64,000 nucleotides of DNA, from contig JBDKTO010000025.1 in NCBI GenBank assembly GCA_039680175.1, positions 1-64,000 on the forward strand, written 5' to 3'. A program made the position numbers and the translations under genes. Shown here piece by piece: positions 56,761 through 63,531 of this stretch. Source of the DNA: Veillonellales bacterium (lineage in GTDB: Bacteria; Bacillota; Negativicutes; JAAYSF01). The notes beneath the pieces were generated by a model. That model had not been told where the DNA came from, did no database searches, and was given only the letters and a program-made list of their open reading frames with translations. The first letter of the stretch is position 1, and each line of letters begins with the position of its first letter.

Positions 56761-56886
56761 AGCATGTAAAGGAATGAGAAATGACATGTCATGGAACGGA
56801 CTATGAGGGTTTACGAGGCTTGGTTTTACTGGATTTTCAAGCTTGTAAACAGTTTTTGAAGATGACACTGGTGCCACGTCCGTAAA
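56761..56886 (+). repeat. Recombination-site-like repeat block F (126 bp)
   Basis: Ungapped counterpart of block E. Left motif TGACATGTCATGGAACGG reads stop-H-V-M-E-R; right motif CACTGGTGCCACGTCCGTAA reads H-W-C-H-V-R, the closest match to the DUF255 codons in the window. Downstream (56941-57036) a 31-codon frame overlaps a GAAAACGAC/GTCGTTTTC terminator-like hairpin and is probably not a gene. Confidence 0.92.
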
Positions 56887-57094
56887 CCGACATAGAACCT
56901 TTGAGGCTATATACCGCAAAGATTTATGGGATATAATATTTATGAAAAAACATGCTGAAAACGACTGCCTTTTAAATCAAGTGGTCGTTTTCTTATTTGG
57001 CAGGGTTCTGTACCTTTTTGAGGAATATGATAAATAGTTTTATTAATAAAAAATATTATTATGTACTTTAGGATACTGAAGAGAGGCTTTACTA

Positions 57095-58042
57095 ATGGAT
57101 AAATTAATTAATTCTCCTTATATGTTTTTTAACCGCACGGAATGGGAAAATTTACGAATGGCTACGCCGCTCCCATTATCGGAAGATGATTTAATTCGAA
57201 TTCATGGAATTAATGAGAAAATTTCTCTAGACGAAATATCACAAGTTTATCTTCCAATATCTAGACTTTTAAATTTATATGTATTAGATACACATAAGCT
57301 TTATAATGTAACTAATACATTTCTTGGTACTTTAGCAAAAAAAGTTCCGTACATCATTGGTATTGCTGGTAGTGTTGCTGTTGGGAAAAGTACAACGGGG
57401 CGTATTATTCAAGAGTTATTGAAAAGTTGGCCAACCAAGCCAAGAGTTGATTTAGTTACAACAGATAGTTTTTTATATCCTAACGCAGTATTGGAAGACC
57501 GAGGCATTATGAAGAAAAAAGGGTTTCCAGAAAGTTATGATGTTCAGCAATTAATGGATTTTTTAAGAGATGTCAAATCAGGTTGCTCAGATGTTAAAGT
57601 TCCGATATATTCTCATTCATTTTATGACATTATTCCTAACAAATTTAAAGGCATAAGTACTCCAGACATCTTAATTATTGAAGGACTAAACGTTTTACAG
57701 ACACCCAAGGTAGATTATATGATTTCTAAATCCCATTTATATATTTCTGATTTTCTTGATTTTTCCATTTACGTTCATGCAGATTCAAAGAATATTAAGC
57801 AATGGTATATTGAACGATTTCAGATACTGCGTCGTACTGCCTTTCAAGATAAAACTTCATATTTTCATCGTTATGCTCAGATGTCAGAGAAAGAGATAGA
57901 ATTATTGGCAGAAAAAATATGGGATGAAATAAATGGAGTTAATTTAGAGGAAAATATTCATCCGACGATGCGACGTGCGCGCTTGATTATTAAGAAGGGA
58001 GATGACCATTCCGTTCAAAAAATATGTTTGCGAAAGTTATAA
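57095..58042 (+). CDS. coaA: Type I pantothenate kinase
   Basis: A 315-residue bacterial type I PanK of the P-loop kinase family, performing the first step of coenzyme A synthesis. The Walker A motif is IIGIAGSVAVGKSTTGRI near residue 90, followed by LVTTDSFLYPNAVLEDRGIM and the FPESYDVQQLMDFL segment; HPTMRRARLIIKKG is near the C-terminus. Length equals the E. coli type. It is the sole gene between repeats F and G, suggesting acquisition as a cassette. Confidence 0.95.
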   Translation: MDKLINSPYMFFNRTEWENLRMATPLPLSEDDLIRIHGINEKISLDEISQVYLPISRLLNLYVLDTHKLYNVTNTFLGTLAKKVPYIIGIAGSVAVGKSTTGRIIQELLKSWPTKPRVDLVTTDSFLYPNAVLEDRGIMKKKGFPESYDVQQLMDFLRDVKSGCSDVKVPIYSHSFYDIIPNKFKGISTPDILIIEGLNVLQTPKVDYMISKSHLYISDFLDFSIYVHADSKNIKQWYIERFQILRRTAFQDKTSYFHRYAQMSEKEIELLAEKIWDEINGVNLEENIHPTMRRARLIIKKGDDHSVQKICLRKL

Positions 58043-58153
58043 CCATTTTACTAGGAATCCGCTGTAAAACCAAGTGATATGACGCCCAATATTGACAGTA
58101 GGGAACCTCCGATATAGTTGTCTAAGCTTGATTTGGCTGTATTGAGCCTTTTA

Positions 58154-58184
58154 AAAGGTACAAACATTTTTCCACGTCCGTAAA
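58154..58184 (+). repeat. Degenerate recombination-site-like repeat G
   Basis: TTTAAAAGGTACAAACATTT then TCCACGTCCGTAAAA: a shortened form of the right half of blocks E/F in which the HWWHV codons have been reduced to CACGTCCGTAAA (H-V-R-K). The remaining bases of this 359-bp gap show nothing recognisable. Confidence 0.6.
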
Positions 58185-58401
58185 AGAGCCATATTTTATT
58201 AGATACTGATTATGGATTTATCTAGCATATTGCCATTTCGATGAAAATAATAGTATCAAGATATAGAATGTGTATAGTGTTCATAAAGGGCATCACATAA
58301 TTATGTAGATGTAAAATGGGCAGACAATAATAATTTGGTTGTATATTACAGTTATAATAAAGAATTTATTAAGCGATAAGGTAAAATGTGGAGGTCGTAT
58401 A

Positions 58402-59001
58402 ATGATAAAGAGGAACATGAATTATCTTGAAAAAGCTATGAAATTACAGAAGCAAGCTGATAAGGTTATTAAAGATCTTCAGATTAGATGCCGATGGGAA
58501 TTGGTGGGTAAGACCATATTAGTAGGTTCGGCTAGTTTTGGTCTAATGACCAGCCCTAATTTGGATTTTGAGATTTATGTGGAAGAACCAGATGTTCGTA
58601 TAGGCTTTGATACGATACGTGAATTTGCATCTATTTCAGGAGTGAAACAAATTCAATTTCACAACTTTATGGGGACATACGATCCAGGACTTTATTGGCG
58701 TATTGATTATCAAGACCAACAGGGTCTTGTGTGGGATATTGACAATTGGCTTGTGCCTTTTTGCCACCCTTATGCTGGAATGGCTGATAGTTTTGCCAAA
58801 GCGATGAAACGGGCATTAACTGATGAAACTAAACAGTTTATTTTAGAGATAAAGTCCAAAGTGTCACCAGAAAAAAAGTTTCGTGGAATAGATATTTATA
58901 AGGCAGTTATGAGTGGTGGAGTACGGAACAGAGAGCAGTTTGAAAAGTGGATAGCAAGTAATCCTCCTGTTGAAATGGAAACATGGCAGCCGTCTGTATA
59001 G
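58402..59001 (+). CDS. Nucleotidyltransferase-fold-like protein
   Basis: A 199-residue protein with the minimal nucleotidyltransferase pattern TILVGSASFGLMTSPNLDFE followed by IYVEEPD: a GS motif and two spaced acidic residues. A third acidic residue may lie in IDYQDQQGLVWDIDNW. The ATG at 58402 follows TGGAGG; the upstream in-frame start at 58339 has no ribosome site. The partner or substrate is unknown. Confidence 0.65.
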   Translation: MIKRNMNYLEKAMKLQKQADKVIKDLQIRCRWELVGKTILVGSASFGLMTSPNLDFEIYVEEPDVRIGFDTIREFASISGVKQIQFHNFMGTYDPGLYWRIDYQDQQGLVWDIDNWLVPFCHPYAGMADSFAKAMKRALTDETKQFILEIKSKVSPEKKFRGIDIYKAVMSGGVRNREQFEKWIASNPPVEMETWQPSV

Positions 59002-59127
59002 ACGATATCCAGAGTTTGAAAAACGAAAACAGGGTCGGTGGTTCTTTCAATTTGTTATATTTTTATTAAGGAGAATTATTTAAATAATAATCATATTAAT
59101 AAAACAATAGCGATATCTCTTGATTAC

Positions 59128-59388
59128 TCAGGAGATATCGCTGTTGTTATTTTTTTCTTCCATTGGCATAAAAAACTTGATGACATCTACCTCAAGCCCA
59201 TCAGCAATAGCAAACAAAACGTCCAATGAGTAGGCTTTAGTAGAATTGGGTGCTTCGATCTTGCTTAAATAACTTTTACTAATGCCTATTTTATCTGCTA
59301 GTTCATCCTGAGAGAGTCCTTTCTTCATACGGTAATATGCAATTTTTTTAGCGATCTGCCTATACCGCTCATCATAGCTCGTCTTCAT
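59128..59388 (-). CDS. XRE-family helix-turn-helix regulator
   Basis: An 86-residue Cro/CI-type protein: KIAYYRMKKGLSQDELADKI and GISKSYLSKIEAPNST make the HTH, followed by LDVLFAIADGLEVDVIKFF. The ATG at 59388 follows AGGGGTG; the longer in-frame start at 59442 runs through the operator. It is divergent from the inverse-autotransporter gene and its upstream region holds CCTATA boxes, suggesting autoregulation. Confidence 0.88.
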   Translation of the reverse strand: MKTSYDERYRQIAKKIAYYRMKKGLSQDELADKIGISKSYLSKIEAPNSTKAYSLDVLFAIADGLEVDVIKFFMPMEEKNNNSDIS

Positions 59389-59399
59389 AAGTCCGTTCA

Positions 59400-59499
59400 C
59401 CCCTATATACATAAAAGTATAGGGGCGTTTTAATTTTCTCACATTACACCTATAGTGAAATAAAAATCTGCCAATTTATTGCACTTATAGTGAAATAAA
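59400..59499. promoter_or_regulatory. CYTATA operator boxes between the XRE gene and the barrel gene
   Basis: CCCCTATA (59400-59407) and TATAGGGG (59418-59425) form an inverted repeat just upstream of the XRE start. CACCTATAGTGAAATAAA (59447-59464) and CACTTATAGTGAAATAAA (59482-59499) are direct repeats with one mismatch, 35 bp apart. All share CYTATA and are candidate binding sites for the XRE protein. Confidence 0.6.
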
Positions 59500-59584
59500 G
59501 ATATAATAATTTTAGCATTAATTTACATATAAAGCATTTTCCGATAATTATTTGACATAAAATGATTTTGTTTACGTTTATCTT

Positions 59585-59627
59585 GTATTTGATATAATCT
59601 ATTATATAGGAATAATTTTCCAATTTT
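59585..59627 (+). promoter_or_regulatory. Conserved promoter element before the barrel gene
   Basis: GTATTTGATATAATCTATTA then TATAGGAATAATTTTCCAAT is nearly the same as 61399-61440. It contains ATATAAT-N2-ATTATAT, an inverted repeat whose first arm can serve as a -10 box. Confidence 0.6.
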
Positions 59628-59685
59628 AATATGAAACCGCTTATAGACGGTAACATATAGTATTTTCATAATCAAGGAGGAACCT

Positions 59686-60609
59686 ATGAAGAAACTAAGC
59701 ACCTTACTTTTGGCCTCAATGATAATGGCCACTGGTACAACTTCTGTTTTTGCAGAAGAAATTAGCGGAAAAGATGCTACAGTATCTATTACTAATGCTC
59801 TTATTTCGCAAGAAATTCAAAACGTTAAGATTAACAACAAAGCTTGGTTGGCTCGAACGGATATTCAGCTTCAAATGGACAATAATATGAAGCCCACGCT
59901 TTCGATCGAAACCGTTCAGCCTTTTCATCGAACGGATACGGAAGCTACATTTTATCAATTGCGTGTAGCCCGTAATCCACAAAATGGTACAACTACCAAC
60001 ATTGGTACAGGTTATCGTCATGTAACAGATGACAAAAATACTCTAACCGGTGTAAATCTGTTCTATGATCGTGCCTGGAAGTATGGTCATGAGAGAGTTG
60101 GCCTTGGTGGCGAATATTTCCATGGTTTACTGGAAAGTCGTTATAATATCTATCATCCGATTTCTGGAGAGAAGTTGGTAGATGCAATATCAGCTACTTA
60201 TGAGAAAGCGATTAGTGGAGCTGACTATGAAGTAGGTATGCCAATTCCTCATATGCCATATATGAAGATTTTTCTCCAAGGATATCAGTGGGACTATCAA
60301 TACAGTGACGATGTAAAAGGGTACAAGCTACGTAGCGAAATTCAAGTGACTCCTCAACTGCAATTAGAAGTAGGGTATTCTCATGATAATTACGTCAAAA
60401 ACAATCAATATGTAAATCTGATGTATACATTAGGCCAATCCGGCAAAGTGGCTATGCTCGAAGCGGGTAAACCGATCATTCGTCGGGAACGTTGGGAAAA
60501 AGTAGATAATTCGAAACGGTTGCTGGATAAGGTAGAACGGGAAAATGACATTAGGGTGGAACGGTATTCCAAGCAAGCAAATGGAATCATCGTATCACTG
60601 ACGAATTAG
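59686..60609 (+). CDS. Stand-alone inverse-autotransporter (intimin/invasin) beta-barrel protein
   Basis: The 307-residue precursor has a signal peptide (STLLLASMIMATGTTSVFA) and a barrel with family features: LTGVNLFYDRAWKYGHERVG, LGGEYFHGLLESRYNIYHPI and alternating strands with aromatic girdles to the end (YVNLMYTLGQ). A charged C-terminal tail of about 50 residues follows. Intimin-type proteins export a C-terminal passenger through this barrel; here no passenger is attached. The next gene, 14 bp downstream, encodes a small secreted protein. AAGGAGG precedes the ATG. Confidence 0.85.
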   Translation: MKKLSTLLLASMIMATGTTSVFAEEISGKDATVSITNALISQEIQNVKINNKAWLARTDIQLQMDNNMKPTLSIETVQPFHRTDTEATFYQLRVARNPQNGTTTNIGTGYRHVTDDKNTLTGVNLFYDRAWKYGHERVGLGGEYFHGLLESRYNIYHPISGEKLVDAISATYEKAISGADYEVGMPIPHMPYMKIFLQGYQWDYQYSDDVKGYKLRSEIQVTPQLQLEVGYSHDNYVKNNQYVNLMYTLGQSGKVAMLEAGKPIIRRERWEKVDNSKRLLDKVERENDIRVERYSKQANGIIVSLTN

Positions 60610-60623
60610 GAGGAAACTAGCGA

Positions 60624-61139
60624 ATGAAGAAATCATTGATTATCATATTGACTTGTTTTATGGTAAGTTTATTAATTACACCAGCCTTTGCAGCTCCAGG
60701 GGATATTACCAGTATGAATGTCGCGATTAAGGAAATGCAAGTATATAATGAAACAACCAATCAATGGGTTACCATTTATTCGACAGGGGCACCAACCACT
60801 CTTGATATAGTAAACACAAACCTGTTTAGCAGTACGACAATCAATTTGCCAGCAGGTCATTATACATATCTTCTGATTACGCAAAATCCCGCAATGAGTT
60901 GGACTGCAGAAACAACAACCGGGATTGTGAATAAAAACGTAGATAAAAGCTCTGATGGTACCCCTAGTTTCAATAACAATACAGGTTATGGAATGAGCGG
61001 GGGACATTATATGAAAGCTGGATACGTAAACTTTACGATTACTCCCAATACAACTCGTTTGAATATTAAATTTGGTGCTACAGTCAATTCCACTACAGGC
61101 GCATTGAATCAGCCAGTATTTCAAGTTCAATCATACTAA
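60624..61139 (+). CDS. Small secreted beta-rich protein, unknown
   Basis: A 171-residue product with signal peptide (LIIILTCFMVSLLITPAFAA). The mature part is Thr/Asn-rich and beta-stranded (ITSMNVAIKEMQVYNETTNQ, LPAGHYTYLLITQNPAMSW), resembling DUF4382-like extracellular domains without a firm match. GGAGGAAAC precedes the ATG. It follows the barrel gene by 14 bp and is almost surely in its operon; it may be partner or cargo of the barrel. Confidence 0.75.
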   Translation: MKKSLIIILTCFMVSLLITPAFAAPGDITSMNVAIKEMQVYNETTNQWVTIYSTGAPTTLDIVNTNLFSSTTINLPAGHYTYLLITQNPAMSWTAETTTGIVNKNVDKSSDGTPSFNNNTGYGMSGGHYMKAGYVNFTITPNTTRLNIKFGATVNSTTGALNQPVFQVQSY

Positions 61140-61232
61140 TAGAATTGCTTGAAATGTGTCAAATCAATCGATGGTATAAGGCATGAATAATAGGAATAGG
61201 ACGTAGAGAAATATATAATCATTCAGTAATAA

Positions 61233-61347
61233 ATTCCTATTAACTGTACTATCTAAAGTGCTTCTGGGTATTCAGGGTAATTCTGAGTAGTATGCAGAGT
61301 ATAGTTAAGAACTTTCGTCAATAAATTGACGGAGGTTCATTTTTTTT
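61233..61347 (+). repeat. Second intergenic repeat family, copy 2, with terminator
   Basis: ATTCCTATTAACTGTACTAT, then GTGCTTCTGGG and TCAGGGTAATTCTGA match 52446-52500. A hairpin (61309-61321 with 61326-61338) and a run of eight T follow, forming a terminator for the barrel operon. Confidence 0.75.
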
Positions 61348-61398
61348 GTTTATCTAAGCTTTGTCATTTAGCGGCAAACTACCGTTTACGCAGAGACC

Positions 61399-61440
61399 GT
61401 ACTTGATATAATTATTATATAGGAAATAATTTACAATTAA
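61399..61440 (+). promoter_or_regulatory. Conserved promoter element before the repeat-protein gene
   Basis: GTACTTGATATAATTATTAT then ATAGGAAATAATTTACAATT, the partner of 59585-59627. ATATAAT-N1-ATTATAT is kept. Confidence 0.6.
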
Positions 61441-61457
61441 AGCGAGGTATATTAACT

Positions 61458-61778
61458 ATGAGCAGTTATATTCGAGAGGCACTTTCAGGAAAAGTATTGG
61501 CATACTTAGATGGTGAATATGTACGAAATCTATCTGGTGAAGTACTAGTATCAATTGACGGCAATTATGTTCGGGAAGGTGTGAGTGGTGGTCGAGTTTT
61601 AGCATCTTTGGATGGCGAGTTAATCCGAGAAGGTGCATCGGGAGGTAGTATTATTGCTAGTATAAGCGATAATTATATTCGTGAAGGAACAAGTGGCGGT
61701 AATGTGATGTTTGAGGTTGATCGTTATTTATCTAATGTTGAAAAATGCGCATTGGCAATAGCTGTAGTAATGATTTGA
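61458..61778 (+). CDS. Small repeat protein resembling 5-fold beta-flower proteins
   Basis: A 106-residue product built from about four or five 20-22-residue repeats of the type YVREGVSGGRVLASLDGE, with conserved [YL][VI]RE-x-SGG and I/LDG turns. This matches the small 'beta-flower' repeat proteins of Firmicutes, whose function is unknown. No signal peptide. It shares an upstream promoter element with the barrel gene. Confidence 0.7.
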   Translation: MSSYIREALSGKVLAYLDGEYVRNLSGEVLVSIDGNYVREGVSGGRVLASLDGELIREGASGGSIIASISDNYIREGTSGGNVMFEVDRYLSNVEKCALAIAVVMI

Positions 61779-61881
61779 AGGCTGGTAACACCTAGTATAT
61801 ATAGATTTAATTGGGAGTAGTCGAAAGGATATTTTAATATGTTGTCGAATCCCCTAGTTATACATTCTAGGGGGGACGATT

Positions 61882-62196
61882 ATGGTTGTAGATGATAAAG
61901 ATTCTAAAAAAATGATTCAACTTGCCCGAGAGGGGAAGGGAATCAAAGAAGTATGGGAAGAAGATTTTTCTAATTATGATTATTGGGATGTTTATTGGAC
62001 AATAAAGAATGGTGGCGTTACCGCTGCACGGGAAATAAAAAAACAAATAACAATGAAGTTGAACCAAATAACGTCGGAATCTACTGAGCGCCAAAAAGAG
62101 TTAATAGACGAAATTCAAGAACTAATTTGGCAGTTATACTCAAGTCATAAAGAAAATCGAAAGAAATTAGAGGATATACGTAAAGTAATAGGTTAG
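61882..62196 (+). CDS. Small hypothetical protein with C-terminal helix
   Basis: A 104-residue acidic protein. An N-terminal aromatic motif (VWEEDFSNYDYWDVYWTI) precedes a long helical C-terminus (QKELIDEIQELIWQLYSSHK). GGGGGGAC lies before the ATG. No family recognised; size and composition would suit a mobile-element protein. Confidence 0.6.
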   Translation: MVVDDKDSKKMIQLAREGKGIKEVWEEDFSNYDYWDVYWTIKNGGVTAAREIKKQITMKLNQITSESTERQKELIDEIQELIWQLYSSHKENRKKLEDIRKVIG

Positions 62197-62273
62197 AATG
62201 GTTAAGCAAGATTGCAAATTTGGCTATGGCTAGAAAGTAATTCAGACAATTTAATATCTATATATTACAATAG

Positions 62274-62306
62274 AAACCGTCTCAAAAAATGATGAGACGG
62301 TTTTTT
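62274..62306 (+). terminator. Intrinsic terminator
   Basis: AAACCGTCTCA (62274-62284) pairs with TGAGACGGTTT (62293-62303), followed by a T-run, closing the transcript of the small hypothetical gene. Confidence 0.9.
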
Positions 62307-62460
62307 TATATTAACAAATAGTTTTGTTGAAAATTTTTGCGAATTTTAAAAATTGAATTGTTTTTTTTCTAGAGAAAAGATTTTTAAAAGTGTATGATAA
62401 GGGCATTGAAAGGGGGGATTAAAGATAAAAAAGGTTTGGATTGATGAGAATAAAAGGATA

Positions 62461-63354
62461 ATGATTGAAAAATTTGTTTTGCCATTTCACAGAATACACG
62501 AATTAGCAAATCGTTATCCACTAATGAGTGAAGAAGAAAGGGAGGTTTTAAAACAAAGCTTACTAAAATCTGGACAACTAAATCCAATCTATTTGTTTGA
62601 TAACGAAATTATCGATGGACGCAATCGTTATTTAGTTATGAAAGAGCTAGCTGAAAAAGGACAGTTGTCCTTTAAGCCAAAGATAGAAACTTATCCATGT
62701 AAGAAAGAAGACCTGCCTACAATTGTAGAAGCACTTAATGTCCATCGTAGGCATTTATCGCCTAGCCAAAAAGCTGCGATTGGCGTAAAAAATTATCTAC
62801 CAATTCAAAGACAATTGGCACAGGAACGCCAGCAAAAGGGGGTTAGCTTAAATTTAAGCGAAGGTGGTAAAACAGCAGAAATAATTGCAAAGATGGTTGG
62901 GGTAAGCACTACATATATTGAGAAAGCAATAAAAGTCATAACTGATACAGAACTATTTTCCTTACTCGAAGATGGAAAAATTAACGTTGTAGATGCTGAA
63001 ATTGTTGCTTCGAATGCCACTCCAGAACAGCGGCAAGAGATAATTAACAAAATAATGCATGATGGAAAGGGGGTCAGATATAATATTTCGTTAATTACCC
63101 CAAGGAAAAAACAAAAAGTTAAAATTGCTGAAATTCAACAACCATTACTTATAGTAATGAAAAATTTAGATGGAGATAATGATAAGACACAGTTAATAAA
63201 AGAAAAAATTCGAGAGTTGAGAGACTTGTTAATATCCGCAGGTGTTGAGAACTCCGAAATTTGGTATCAGCCAACTGATGAAGGCAACAGTGCTTTTAAA
63301 GGAGAGTTAGAAAGGTTATATAAAAAAATACAGCCTAAACGGTTGGGTGACTAA
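62461..63354 (+). CDS. ParB-like protein (first of a pair)
   Basis: The 297-residue protein has a ParB/Srx N-domain: LKQSLLKSGQLNPIYLFDNE and IIDGRNRYLVMKEL, where the DGRNR motif is the nucleotide-binding site. It is followed by a helix-turn-helix (TAEIIAKMVGVSTTYIEKAI) and a Lys-rich C-terminal region. No ParA is in the window. The ATG has only AAGGATA next to it. An alternative AUA codon at 62425, in frame and seven bases after GGGGGG, would add 12 residues. Confidence 0.85.
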   Translation: MIEKFVLPFHRIHELANRYPLMSEEEREVLKQSLLKSGQLNPIYLFDNEIIDGRNRYLVMKELAEKGQLSFKPKIETYPCKKEDLPTIVEALNVHRRHLSPSQKAAIGVKNYLPIQRQLAQERQQKGVSLNLSEGGKTAEIIAKMVGVSTTYIEKAIKVITDTELFSLLEDGKINVVDAEIVASNATPEQRQEIINKIMHDGKGVRYNISLITPRKKQKVKIAEIQQPLLIVMKNLDGDNDKTQLIKEKIRELRDLLISAGVENSEIWYQPTDEGNSAFKGELERLYKKIQPKRLGD

Positions 63355-63531
63355 GAAATTTCAATATAGAAGTAGAGCTTATGATCTTTGACAATTAAAT
63401 AGCAGCGAACAGATAGACCAAAGGCTTAGGTGGAAAGCATAGTTCCTTCTACCGGTCTGTCCATTTTAAATTTTAGGAATATTCTGATTTTATGTAAGTT
63501 AAATCTAAAATAGTTAAGGAGAGAAGAGAAT

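Noticed and set aside
56941-57036. 31-codon frame beginning MKKHAEND
   Set aside because: It overlaps a terminator-like hairpin and lacks a convincing ribosome site.
43837-58184. Repeats as a CRISPR array
   Set aside because: The copies are kilobases apart with genes between them, vary in length and lack regular spacers.
43837-58184. Repeats as classical integron attC sites
   Set aside because: No RYYYAAC/GTTRRRY pair in the expected arrangement, and genes lie on both strands with their own promoters.
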